DNA from: Diadema setosum
Lineage: Eukaryota; Echinodermata; Echinoidea; Diadematoida; Diadematidae
DNA length: 64,000 nucleotides
Direction of reading: 5' to 3'
Assembly (NCBI GenBank): GCA_033980235.1
Contig: CM067066.1
Location: forward strand, 34,883,180-34,947,179
Part shown: one piece after another, positions 1 through 11,908 of the stretch
Layout: each line of letters starts with the position of its first letter
Numbering within the stretch: the stretch's first letter is position 1
Notes under the pieces: generated by a model
What the model was told of the DNA's origin: nothing
The model's database searches: none
The model's input: only the letters and a program-made list of their open reading frames with translations
Made by a program: the position numbers and the translations under genes

Positions 1-1034
1 GCTGATTGACGTACATAGCTATCGAGGCTGAGCTCACCAGATTTTGACTTTCGCTGACCCCATTTGGGTGCTCTTGTGTATAACAAAAGATTTTGCGAGC
101 CCAGTGTGTGCTGTATTCATACATCACATCTGAGCGATATCTTGCATTGTTCAATGGCACATGCAGTTGACTGGAAAGGGAATACATGTAATGCTTGACT
201 GCTTTTGCACAGGCGCCGCGGATTACCAACCTGTCCATGTTTTGTTGATGGGCAAAAAGAGTCTTGTTTTGGGGTATTGAAGGTTTTCAGTGAATTGCCA
301 AAGGATCTGGTTAACTAATTGCTGTTTACATATTCTGTCTGCCTTTCTTACGTCTGTTTAAAGGGAATTTACCCCAAGTAATGTGTTTTTATGTGAGGAT
401 TCAGTGACTGCAGTATCATTGAACAGTATAATAAGTAGTAAAGTTTGAGGAAAATCAGATGATCCGTTCAAAAGTCCAGAATACAATCTGAGAGAATTCA
501 AGGTATTTTCATTTTCCTAGCATAATTAAAGAACATGTGAGTAATATCACTGAACATGTATCAGTAACAAGTCAAATGTTTATTTTTCATGAAATATTAC
601 ATTTTGTGGAATTAATACCTTTGCTCTGCTGTGACATCACAAATTGTTGTAGTCTTCTTGAATATCCAGCAATGATGACACAGATTTAACCAAAACTTTG
701 TAAATTCCCCACTTTCATTGAACAGACCGTTCATTTTTCCTCAGCATTATTAGTGTGTACTTTTCATATTTCTGTGTTCACTGAATCCACATGTATGTTT
801 GTGGTTGATTGCCCTGTAAGTTCTTCCCTTTCTCTCTCTCTCTCTCTCTCTCTCTTTCTTCTTTCAGAAGTATTTGGAGTACAACATTACAGATGGGGGG
901 GGGGGTGGGGGAGAAAGAAAGATACAGTTAATTTGAATTAATACAAAATTTAAGATAATGACAAATATTATAATCTTGATAATGATAATAGTAACAACTG
1001 AGGATATGTGTCATTTTTCCTTGTAACTCTACAG
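1..1034. other. RanBP9/10 intron (5' part outside window)
   Basis: Intronic. I looked for the end of the SPRY domain (a PFVFNIEDY-like exon) and found none. It holds a (TC)n tract at about 832-856 and a G-run at about 894-909. Confidence 0.6.
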
Positions 1035-1117
1035 GAGATGAGAATGAAGACAGCTACAACCATAGAGAGACATCCAGTCCCAGATGACCAGGGAGAGTGG
1101 CAATCAGTTCTACACAG
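1035..1117 (+). CDS. RANBP9/10-like: RanBP9/10 exon a (SPRY-LisH connector)
   Basis: Starts in phase 0 after CTCTACAG and ends AG|GTATGG with two bases carried over. It encodes [14 protein letters not shown] and [11 protein letters not shown], equivalent to the human segment just after SPRY that leads into LisH. Confidence 0.9.
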
Positions 1118-4100
1118 GTATGGCGTCTAAAATTAGAACTTGTGCAGACAGTCCTCACGATATGCTTTCAAATCACAGTGATGCTACATTCTCCATCAAA
1201 TTAACTTTGTTATGTGAAATGACCTTCACTGGCTAACACCTCTTTCCATTTCTTCCCGTTTTATTCATTTTCATTGAACACACCATCCTGGCTGTGTGAA
1301 AAGCCCATTGATAAGATTAAAAATTATTTGTTCACTGCTTGTCTATGGCACACATGGTTTTGTGAAACGTTATACAGATGATTGTAGCCTTAGGGCATGC
1401 AGACATGCAACAAAGAACATCAAGGAATTTGTTAAATGTGGAAAGCATTGCCCTGGCAGTAATTTGTTGTTGCGTCACAGGGAATGATTTTCCTTCTCGA
1501 AATTGAATAGCAATTTTTGTCGATGGACATACATTTTCAACAAAATGGTATACAAGTCTATGTAATGAAACTGCTATGCAAATTACATTTTGTATAGCAG
1601 TCATACCAAAGTGCATAGCAAATTGCTTTGCGATACAAGGAATATTATTCCCTGCATCACAACTGTTCTTGGGCTTTCACCTCACAGTAGTGACTAGCTG
1701 ATGAACAAACTGTCTGCAAAGTTGTATTGAGTGTGCCATCGTCCTACAGAATGAAAGAGAAATTGATTGCACTCATGTGGTCAAGTCGACACTGGGTAAG
1801 ATGGAGTGCAGGCAAACAACCAGAAAACTGAGAGTTCCATTAAAAAGGAGACAAAAATATGAAAATGTGATATTGGTCTTGATCACTTGTACACACAAGT
1901 TTGGTGTAGTGATGGTATTATTGCGTCTCAAGTCTCTAATCGGCTTGCACTCAATACTGGCACTAAATGACCTTTCTTAGAAATAAATTTAACATGAATA
2001 AAAGTCATCTCCTTTGTGTCAGATCAGAGTTATAATGATTCTGCACTAAATTCCCTTTCGAGTACGAGTGCTAACCTCCAAATCGTAAACATGAAAGATA
2101 ATTTTCAACATTTTATCCATTCAGAAACCAGTGACAATTTGCAGGATAGTGGGGTCACTGCCTCATGATGTTTGCATGGCAGATGTAATCGTGACTGATA
2201 TTGTTTTATTAAAAAGAAATGGAAACTTGAAAATCATACGTTATTTTCTCTTCCTTTTTGTGATTTTCGTGAGAGTCTTGTAAAAAAATTTTTTTAATTT
2301 AACTTCCGTCATTGACGGTCTCATTCAATATATATGAAGAAGAATTTCTGCCGAGATTAAAATCTGTCGAAGTCCTCTTGATAATAGGTGAATATTGGTG
2401 TCGTGTGTGACTGATTCCGGTGTATGTATTGTGGTCTCCTCTCGTCCTTTCCAAACAGAATCGTGTCAACGTATCTTGTCCACCACGGTTACTGCGCGAC
2501 TGCCGAGAGCTTCGCCAAGAGCACGCGACAGACGATAGCAGAAGAAGTCATATCAATCAAAAACAGACAAAGTGAGTATGGCATCGGATGAAGGGTGTCT
2601 CAGTCTGAAGTGCACTCTGACACAGATGTGTGGCACAGCATGTACAAAACCTGAAGTACAGTTTAATAAAAGTGCTGATATTTGTAGACATGAGGCGTAA
2701 TCAGTGAAGTTTAACACTTTCATTTGTATCAGCATCAAAAGGTGAATGTAGGTTCAATATTGACCGCTAATTTGACACTGGAGGTTATGTGCTGAGCGTA
2801 CAGTATTCTGATATTATGATGCCCCTACGTTTGTTCATCATATTGCTAGTACAAATATCACGCCAGTTACCTATGTTGTAACTTCATCCATGGCTTTGTT
2901 CATCATGAACAAAGCACCATGAAAGATGCTTGCCCTTTAAAGGGATGGTACAGTATTGGTGGAGGCAAGGATTAGGCTTTTAACTTTTTGTGAGATACCA
3001 AGAAGTCACTTATGAAATAGTACAGAGCATACCATTCTAAGACAAATTCAAAGTGTATTTGATGAAAATTGGTTTGGAATAGCTGAGACATCCAAAAACA
3101 TAGTAAAATAAAACGATCATAAATAAAAAGATGGGTGCCACCTTTCATTAGGATTGCTCTATTTTGCGTATCTCGGCCATTTCAAAACTGATTTTCATCA
3201 AGTAAACATTAAATTCCTCGTGGAATTACATGCTCTTTCATATTTCATAAGAGGTTTCTCATTATCTCACCCCAAAACGTTAGAAACCTGAAGTTAGCTC
3301 TCATTTGAAACTATACGATCCCTTTAATGGTCGCTGGCAGAATCAGTTTCATTGAGTGTGGGTTTAAAGTCCACTTTGGGAATTTCGAGTTCTCCGAGCT
3401 TCTGTCGTTTTGTTGTCATTCCTTTATGATACATCTGTATTGAAATTCCATGGATGTGCAGCCGACATGTGTGCAGCAAGAGGGTAACATTTTGAGTGCG
3501 AAGACAAAATGCTACAAGGAGAGGTCTGTAGTAGTGTCTCCAGAATGGAGAGGTCTGTAGTAGTGTCTCCAGAATGTATGAACACAGCAATTCCAGTAGG
3601 TGAATTTACCTTGAGTTCTTTCTCATAAATCAAAATGGTTTATTAGGTGGAGCATCAACCTTCATGTGTGTGTGTGTGTGTATTACATTGCGGTATAGTG
3701 GTTTCATAATTTGTAAAGTTTTTTTTTTTCTTTTAAACTGTACATATACATGCTTCTTTTTATTCACTGTGTTATGCAATATCTGTATATGAAAAGCATT
3801 GATGTTAAAGTTTCTTTCTTTGTGTGCATCAACAACAACAACAAAAATTGGTAAAACACAACAGTGTGTTACGTTCAGCTGTGTAAGACCACTATAAAGA
3901 CATATATCCAGTACTTCATTGGCCTATGTGACATTTTCACAATGGTAAGCACAAGCCTGCTGAGAATATGGCAACGAATTAATCATTCTGTGCACGGCTT
4001 GAAAAATTAGGACAAGCCCAGGAGGCATATTCCGACACTTCGGGCCGTTGAAGGTTAATGCAAATGCTACATGTACAAGTTGTACAGTCCCTCCCTGTGC

Positions 4101-7100
4101 CCACCTGAATGTAATTTATGTGTACTGACTCATTGTGGGGAAGCAGAATGTATGAATTATTTATGTTTACGATCCATGCAGATGTAGAAGGACCGAGTAC
4201 AAGTAAAGAGGCAAATAATCAACATCTGGATGGCAAGATCATCTCAATTTCAGCACAGTGTGCCCCCTCCCCCCCCCCCCCCCAAAAAAAAAAGTTTTCA
4301 AGATGTAGATTTTTCTCAGTTGTATTAGCCCTCCTTTCAAGAGCAATACATGTGCAGAGTAAAATGTATGTTTTTCTTCATTTGTGAATGTGAATAGGCA
4401 AATCAAGATATCTTTGATGAAAAGCAATGGGTTCCCTTTATATCCACTCGGTCTGCATGATATCAAAAGGAATTTTCAAAAATTTGCCAATCTGAGAAAG
4501 AAACAGGAACATTGTTTTTGAAGAAATGTCTTGCCAATTAAAGAATGATTTATTTACCAGGAAAGAGGTTTTTAAAAAATTCTGCAAAAAAAAAAAAAAT
4601 AATAAATAAAGAAGAAAGAAACCCATGCAATAAAAGAGAATTTTCATTTTAACTGTGTGAACCACTAACAATCAGTAGTAAAATTTTGATAGAAAGAAAC
4701 AACAACAAACCACAGAAATGTAGAGTTTGGTACTTGATGGGTTAGCTGGTGAGATTTAATGTGTCCTGCACAGAAATTCGAAGAGAGCTGTGCTCTCACT
4801 AATCGTCCTGCACTAATCCGTCGCCCTGGGTATGAAACTCTGCACGATGAACGCAGATCATATGACGCTCATCACATTTTCCTGGAAGAAACATCTCTAT
4901 TCTTTGCTGACACAGTAGCGCCGTTCCAAGTGGCATCCAGAGTGGTACACAGTGCTGTCCCTTCCTTTGGTCGTCATAGCAAAAGGCTTTTCCCCTTTCA
5001 CTAGGTCTCGTGTTATTACAGTAATGAGTTTATCCTTGTTAATAATGACTTCCCGCTGTAAGCCATTGGGGCCCCCTATAGTATGAAGATCTAAGTGTAG
5101 AACTGCCCTTTTTTTCCCATATTTTACCTCACTCACAACATTCGAGTCTGAAATATAGGACTCTCTGGAATCCTAACTAAATGCTATTTTATTTTAAGTG
5201 CCTCTGAAAGGTAGCCGTTGTGGTTACAATGATGTGTCAATATATCACTCATATATGGACTCAAATCTTAAGTGCAACTGGCTTTCATTTGCAAATCCTC
5301 CAACTAGTATGATTTTACAAAATTTAGTACATAATTTCTTTTACGATATACTAGGATATGCATGGAATTTTTTCTCTGTCTCTGAATTTGATCATGCATA
5401 CTTGGTATATATGCAATTTTGTGTGTGTGTGTGTGTGTGTGCATGTGTGCTTTTTTTTTAACCACAAAATTGCATTTTTGCCTTCATAAGTAATTGTTTG
5501 GGTTTTTTTTTTTTTTTTTTAGTGCATCAGCATGTTTTGTAATTGGCAGAGTTGGCAGCCCTGTGTGTGCATAATATGATTAGGAAGGGTTGTATTACAC
5601 AATGTATTGGCACATGAAGGCACATCAAATGCACCCACTTTAATCATGAGGTGGGGGGGGGGGGGGGATGGGAAAGGGTGAGGTTTTACAAGTATGATTA
5701 TGTGAAACATATGATTCTTCGTATCAATGTCCGAAAGTGGATATGTTGTATTGATTGCTGCAACCTTTCCTTCATGTAACCACAGGACTACAAAGGCTAG
5801 TACTAGCTGGTCGCATGGGGGAGGCAATCGAGACGACTCAAAGACTCTACCCCACCCTGCTACAACAGAACCCTAACCTAGAGTTCATGCTCAAGTGTCG
5901 GCAGTTTGTGGAGATGGTGAGCGGAACGGACAGTGAGATCCGCCAACCACGCGGCTCCCGCTCGCGACCGGGCAGCCGGCACGCCAGCCCAGCCATGAGC
6001 CCGCACAGAGACACAGTCCCCTCGTCGTCCTCCTCTTCGTCGTCGTCATCGTCACACCTCAGTATATCCTCACCACTGGCGGATCCCATGCACATGCACA
6101 ATTCAGGGAGCTCGAGCGGAGTCGGGGGCAGTGGTAGCAGTAGGAACAGTAGCCACATGAACACTTCCAAACCGCTATCTCCAAAGAGTCCTAAGAACTT
6201 GCAACAACAACAACAACAACAGCAAGATGGACTCATGCCCAACTCATCGACTGCCTCGATGAATGCACTCAATCTGACGACAAATGGTAGCATCACGAAC
6301 GGTTCGCGCCTGATAAGCACAGAGTCAGATATAGAAATGGATGTAGACTGCCTGGACACCAACGGTGTGCATACCAATGGGACGACGAGCGGTCGTAGCA
6401 GTAGTAGTAACGGACATGCTGTGACAAATGGAAAATCATTAACTTCTTCTGTGAACGGTGTGTGCCCACCCATGGAGGACATGGAAACAGATGATGTAGG
6501 TCAGTATCATCTTGGCCTGCATGTTCCCTTGGCAACCGCATCAAGGGATAAGGGTAAAAGAATGAGTTATCTTGATACATGTGCCGTTATGACAGGTAAG
6601 ATGGAGCCGTGGTCTTCGTCGTGACTACAGGTCTTTGTTAAAGAGCCATGTAAGAATGTTTCATGTGTTTCAGTTTTGGTACCTCACTGTTTGTTTTCCT
6701 TATATCTTCTCAAGGGTTGGCTAGGGCAACTACAATGCTTTGTTGAGCAAGTCAAATGTTATGACACATGCCAGATAATGATATCAAACACTTGTCAACA
6801 TGCTCAGTCATTTAGATACTCCATTGGCTCACCTTCAGTGGGTAAGAAGTTTTCAGCAGCTCTTTTTACTGCATTTAATTTTGAATACACATTTTTTATA
6901 TAAGTACTTAATTGCCTTCTTTATTCAAGACAGTCTTATCAATGTGTAGGTATTCCTCGGGTAAATATTGTTTTATTTAAGCGGACTGGGTTTGGAAATT
7001 TCATGTCTTTGTGTGTATTTCTATACACATTCTAGAAGTGTCGTCCTTACCTCCGGTGCGCCAGCTGTGTGGGGGGAGCCACGCGGCCATCAAACAGATG

Positions 7101-10100
7101 CTCAAGTTTGGCCGGGAGCTCCAGTGCACCTATGACAAGCTCACGAGAGAAAACGGCAAGAACGAAGCCAACGAGAAGGCGTTACAGGTATAGCGTGCAC
7201 CCTAGTGAATGTTTCCAGAGGTGGTTGAAGGCTCAAATGCGTTCACAGATACTGTAAAGATTATAGGACCATAGAGCTATTCATGGCTGTTGGTACATGA
7301 TAAAGCAGCCCATTAACTTCAGCAATGCTCTGGCACTGTTTGCTGGACCTGTAGAAAAAATTACTTCTGTTCATGATTTCCTTAAATCTAATCCAATGGG
7401 ACATGACTTCTTATTCAACTGTGTCCATTTCAGTTCCCTTACAAAATCAATTGCACATTGACTCTCACATTTAAAGTTTATTCAAACGAATGCAGTGTAT
7501 ACATTTCAAAACCACAAGATGAGGGCTTAGTAACAAAACTTGTGCGATATAAGCAGCATGATAGTCACCATAGGACGTTGACCTTTTGTGTTTGTTCATT
7601 GGTCACACAGAATGCTATGATAGAAAGATGCAGTTTAGTGTACTATTACAAAAAAAATGTGCACCAAAACATTTTGGAGTTAACACTGCAAGACGGACTT
7701 AATTTCTGTTCTTTAGAGCATGTGCACACATTACTGTTAGGTGCCATAATACACATGACAGTAGGCTGAAGAACATTGCATTGAATGCTCCAATTCACCA
7801 GTTCATAAATTTGGTGTCCTTGAGAAACAATGTCAACACAAGAGCAAGGTGGAGAATCATGAAGATGCTGGTACGCCTTGACTTGAATACATAACATTTA
7901 CATTTTATTTTAGTCGTTACACCAGCTTGAATGCCCGGTCCTTTGCCAGTAAAGTAAGAAAGCATAAAATTGGCTCCATGTTAAAGCGTAGTATGCTTCG
8001 TTGTTAGATGGAGTATATATAGGGGTCATACAGATCCAGTGCATGCACAGGTTATTTATTTCATTACTTTTTATCATGATTACAATTGTGATTAGGGCTG
8101 TTGCTGTTGTTGTCATCATTGTTATTAATTAGGGGAGAGAGGAGTAGAGCTGGGGTGTTGTGCTGGCAAAAATACCTAATGCACTGAAAGTCCCTTTTAT
8201 GATGGACTGGCATATAGCTTTTCCTGACTCAACTTTATCTGGCTAGTTAAAGTATGGTTCACACAAAACATTAGGGTCTGTTTGATTTCCTTCTAAGGCT
8301 GATGAAAAATTGATGATCAGTCTCATGCTTGCTATTGGGCGACACCTTTCTTTATGCAATTACATGTATGTGCCATACTTTAGACAATGAAAACTTCATA
8401 CTGTATAAGGGCTAAACAAACATCCAAAGAACTCAGCAAGTACAAATTCTAAGTCGTGTTCCTGTTCAGCCTGCTAAACCAACTGTGACAGCTGTGGGTT
8501 GTTTGTTTGTTTTTTCTACAAAGGGCAAATAATTCTAAAAAGCAGAATGAGTACTGGAAAAACAAGAACCAACCAAACACTACCCCTCAAAACATATTTG
8601 AGTGAGTGGACCTTTGAGCTGAACTTAGCGTATATCTAGGTCAAAATGATTGTTTGTGTTGGAAACATTTACAATGGTGTGGCTGTAACTGACATTTCCT
8701 TGTGTATCTGTTCTATGTCTCATGCTTTTTTTGTGTGTATCTTTTTCCACCTTTATCTTTTTTCTCCATCCACAGGATGCATTTAGTTTGTTAGCCTATG
8801 CAGACCCGTGGAACAGTCCCGTGGGTTACCAACTCGACTCCTTATTACGAGAACCAGTCTGTGCTGCCTTAAATAGTGCCATATTAGGTGAGATACCATG
8901 ATATATCAAGTGAACTCACAACCATTGGTACTCACGAATAGCAGCTTGGAAAGATATATTTTTGTCGTCCAGTTTAATTCAGTCAAGCGGTCATTATATT
9001 GATTTAATTTATTAGTTTATCCACCACCCTTGCCACCCCTAAAAAAAAAAAAAAAAAAAAGGGATTGTGCTGGCTGTTGTGTTCTTGAAGTATTTAACCA
9101 TGACTTGAGGTAATATGTGGTAAGGAAAATTAAAATTAGGCTGCATAGATTATTAAAAGGGTATGTTACAGTTTTGTCTAAAGTGATTAAGCTACATTAT
9201 GTGCATTTTTTAATGTATTTACATGAAGTGTAATTGAATGAATGCATTGTAAAGAGTTGGCAAGAATCAATCGTGTCTCTACTCTAAGCCCACCGCACAC
9301 TATACGACCAGAGATCGTACGACCTCAAGACCTTGAGATCAGGTTGTATGACCTGCCAACACACACTATACGATCAGACTACACAACTAGGCTTACAACC
9401 ATTCTGGCTTGCATGCAGTGCGCAATAAGCGTACGATTCTATACTCTTTGCATAATACTGTATCGTGATTGGCTGAAAGCCCACGACCGGTCGTGGAAAT
9501 TCAACATGTCAAATCTCTACGACTGGCACTAAAACTCAGTCGCGTGACTAGAAACTGGCAAGGCTGGTGACATCACACTTCCGGTCTTAAGGTCATGCGA
9601 CTGATCTAATTGTTTGATGTGCGGCGGGCTTTAATCTGGATGAAATATGTGAAAGGAAGACGTCATCAAAGCTCTTCATGTAATTGTTGTGTATATTCTT
9701 TATCATACAAAACAACATGAAACCTACAGGTGATCGTTGTTTGAGTTGTGTAGTTTAAGAGAAAGCACCCTGATATATGAAACTGGAACATTTTAATTTG
9801 TGCCGACGTACAGTGGCAACAAAAACAAAACAAAAACAAAAACAAAAACAAACAAAGCACCAGTGCTTAAACAACAGTAAACTGAAAAGAGAGAAATATT
9901 TGTGCATAAAAATAGACTGAAGAGACTTTAGATGAACATGAGTGGCTGGTTTTAAAAATGCAGGCAGGCAGGCAGGCATTCATTCTTGGTGTTGACAGTT
10001 GCTGTACTTATTACTGTATGAGCTGAAATTTTCGCATACAGATATTTTCGCGAATTGCTACTTGGAGGACACTTTTGCGTGTTGTTAATTTCGCGGTTGT

Positions 10101-11908
10101 GAGGGTCTAACTGAACTTACTTGAACTCTCACGAAAAAACTATAGTTGTCTAAACTAAAAGTACCTCACACGTGTAAGTACTAGTACTTTCTCAATTTGA
10201 AAGTATAACAAATATCAAAAAGAAATACTTCACAAGGACTTTGGAAATTTGTGCCGGACATCGACAGGCGAACTCTTGCAGCTGCAAGAGTAGACCGAAC
10301 GCATTTTAAATAGCTATAGCTAGCTGTACTGTGCGACGTGCGTGCACAGTCGACAGGTTGAAGGCTAGCTAGGCGCAGCGCAGGACGGGATACATTACAT
10401 GTTTGGTTTTCGTGCGTTGTTATTATTGCGGTTCAAAAGCAATTTGCGAAATTTGCGAAAATAAAACCACTGCAAAAATTTCAGCTCGTACAGTAGCCTT
10501 TGTTTGCTTTGAATGGCAATTGATACAGAAAATCCCCATAGCATTGTACATACCATCCAAAGTCCCTTGCAGTGAAAGGGTTAAGAGAGAAAGCAGTCTG
10601 CCCAATGTTTAAACCAGAGAGCCAACTGCAGAAGGAGATATTGATTGCAATAGCTAAAAAATTTCCAACGTGCACATCAAATGAAATCCCTTTTTGCACC
10701 ATACACAACAAATTGCTCTCTGGTTATGCAGCAGCCTCTGAGTCACTCTATTTGCTGCTTGCTGTCGCTTCCTATGATTTGGGACCCGAGATAAAAGTAC
10801 AGCTCGGGATTGTATTAGGACGGCTCATGTTGCAGAGACATGAATGTGTTCTGTTGCAAGATATGTTAGGAGTGGGAGTGAAGCTTTACATAGATTGAAG
10901 TCATGTTCAGTGGTTATGTGCAGAGGATGGGAAGGTGTTTGTATGTGTGTGTGTGTGTAGGGGGGGGGGTGAGGGGAGGTGGGGTGAATGATGACCAGTT
11001 TGTTAGTGATTCTACATGAACTAGTGCAAAGTATAAAGAATCATATTGGAATGGCTGGAAGTTGCCAAATAGACTGTGAAACCATGTTTTGTTGACTTGC
11101 CCATCGGCTTCAGCAGTTACATTTATGAGAACAAGCATCTCTTTTAAGCAGATATTGCCCTATTTGATGTCCATGGCATTATTCAAAAATAATGAACATT
11201 ATCAGCAAGATGTTATCTTTTAAAGAAACATAACAAACATTACGGCAATATTTGAACTGACTGGTCAGATACATTCAATTTTTTGAGCAGCTGCAAAGGC
11301 CTGTATGGAGGGAAACAGCACAAAGTGTCGCATAAATCATCATTCCAAACTCCAGGGCCTGCATTTTGTTTAATCGCAGTAACACAACCGACTTCATGCA
11401 GCTTCTAATGATGTTGGTGTGAGGATTTTTGGTGTGAGTGATATTCTTTGTGAAGCAAGGACAGGCTAGCCTGAGAATGATATAGGCCTTCCTCATGCTG
11501 CAGTAGAAAATCTGATATTTACAGGGATGAGAAATATCACTATTTGAATGAAAGTTATCTATGGATGTGTTGTAAAGAGCTCTTGGAAATTACAGGATAC
11601 TGAGTGTCATGTATCATGGCATCGTGTTAATTGACACAATTTCACAAGTTCTGAATATTACATTGTCATGTTATGTCGTGTTTACCGTTCAACACCCCTT
11701 CAGCATTGCATTGAATATTACTTGTGTTGTGGTGTGAATAGTGTGCATTCTTCCCTCTCGTTTTCCCCTCTCTGCAGAGTCCCAGAATATGCCGAAGCAC
11801 CCGCCCCTAGAGCTTGCCCTCTGCCACGTGACGGAGACCATGAAGCTGATGTCCAAGCACGGCGCGGGGTCCTGTGCATTCTCAGGAGTGGACCACTATC
11901 TCAACTAA
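1035..11908 (+). CDS. RANBP9/10-like: RanBP9/RanBP10 homologue (C-terminal 434 aa, 5'-truncated by window)
   Basis: Spliced CDS of six exons: 1035-1117, 2459-2571, 5786-6499, 7036-7187, 8776-8887 and 11778-11908, total 1305 nt in one frame ending in TAA. In-window residues about 26-50 form the LisH motif ([18 protein letters not shown]). Residues about 54-110 form CTLH ([19 protein letters not shown]). Residues about 312-430 form CRA ([38 protein letters not shown]). These match vertebrate RANBP9/RANBP10 almost position for position. The family scaffolds the CTLH/GID E3 ubiquitin ligase and binds partners through an N-terminal SPRY domain. SPRY is absent here, so earlier exons must lie before base 1. 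The linker between CTLH and CRA is low-complexity (poly-Ser, poly-Gln). Invertebrates usually have one gene for the vertebrate RANBP9/10 pair, so I do not choose between the two names. Identification is secure; the exact end of exon 5786-6499 is not. Confidence 0.95.
2459..2571 (+). CDS. RANBP9/10-like: RanBP9/10 exon b (LisH)
   Basis: Acceptor CCAAACAG, donor A|GTGAGT. Encodes [20 protein letters not shown] followed by the [18 protein letters not shown] helix, the LisH motif and the start of CTLH. This is the most conserved block of the in-window protein. Confidence 0.95.
2941..3323. mobile_element. TTAA-flanked palindromic MITE, copy 1
   Basis: 383 bp, bounded on both sides by TTAA, with ends AGGGATGGTA and the imperfect complement TACGATCCCT. 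The inner sequence is also roughly self-complementary (GATGAAAATTGGTTTGGAAT against TTTCAAAACTGATTTTCATC). It shares the layout and much sequence with 20988-21374. TTAA duplications are typical of piggyBac-type transposition; no transposase is present. Confidence 0.75.
3519..3576. repeat. 29-bp tandem duplication (2 copies)
   Basis: Two identical adjacent 29-bp units beginning GAGAGGTCTG and ending CTCCAGAATG. Confidence 0.9.
5786..6499 (+). CDS. RANBP9/10-like: RanBP9/10 exon c (CTLH and low-complexity linker)
   Basis: Acceptor ACCACAG. The first 45 codons are the CTLH helices. The rest is a Ser/Asn/Thr-rich linker with 11 consecutive serines near 6020-6055, 8 glutamines near 6200-6225, and an acidic end (MEDMETDDV). 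I ended the exon at donor G|GTCAGT because the join then gives [14 protein letters not shown], close to the human acidic segment. A stronger donor, CAG|GTAAGA after 6595, keeps the same phase and would add 32 codons; both may be used. Confidence 0.88.
7036..7187 (+). CDS. RANBP9/10-like: RanBP9/10 exon d (start of CRA)
   Basis: Acceptor CATTCTAG, donor CAG|GTATAG. Encodes [20 protein letters not shown] and [20 protein letters not shown], the first CRA helices, matching RQLCGGSQAAIERM in human RANBP9. Confidence 0.94.
8776..8887 (+). CDS. RANBP9/10-like: RanBP9/10 exon e (CRA core)
   Basis: Acceptor ATCCACAG, donor G|GTGAGA. Encodes [20 protein letters not shown] followed by [13 protein letters not shown], nearly identical to both human paralogues. 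Confidence 0.95.
9286..9632. mobile_element. MITE with AAGCCCRCCGCACAY ends
   Basis: About 347 bp. Left end TAAGCCCACCGCACAC pairs with right end GTGCGGCGGGCTTTA. The interior carries repeated CTATACGA and ACGACC subterminal motifs. No coding capacity. Confidence 0.65.
10014..10493. mobile_element. TA-flanked MITE with CTGTAYGAGCTGAAATTT ends
   Basis: About 480 bp between TA dinucleotides. The 23-bp left end CTGTATGAGCTGAAATTTTC pairs with the right end AAAATTTCAGCTCGTACAG. The interior is rich in TTTCGCG/CGCGAA words like those of the elements at 29230 and 42310, suggesting a related group. Confidence 0.72.
11778..11908 (+). CDS. RANBP9/10-like: RanBP9/10 terminal exon
   Basis: Acceptor CTCTGCAG. 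Encodes [20 protein letters not shown] and [13 protein letters not shown] then TAA. The ending matches the human ...DYLH terminus in place and length. Confidence 0.95.

Larger units (their letters stand above)
2572..5785. other. RanBP9/10 intron with MITE and simple repeats
   Basis: A 3.2 kb intron. It contains a TTAA-flanked MITE (2941-3323), a 29-bp tandem duplication (3519-3576), (GT)n tracts near 3667 and 5420, C/A runs near 4268-4295, and a G-run near 5651-5667. No other exon seen. Confidence 0.65.
8888..11777. other. RanBP9/10 last intron, transposon-bearing
   Basis: A 2.9 kb intron carrying two MITEs (9286-9632 and 10014-10493), an A-run near 9041-9060, (CAGG)n at about 9961-9978, and a GT/G-rich tract near 10940-10980. 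The open frames at 10403-10898 cross the second MITE and are not genes. Confidence 0.65.

Noticed and set aside
5847..6482. 211-codon - strand frame opposite the RanBP9/10 linker exon
   Set aside because: A shadow of the Ser/Gln-rich + strand exon (poly-Cys and poly-Asp from the repeats).
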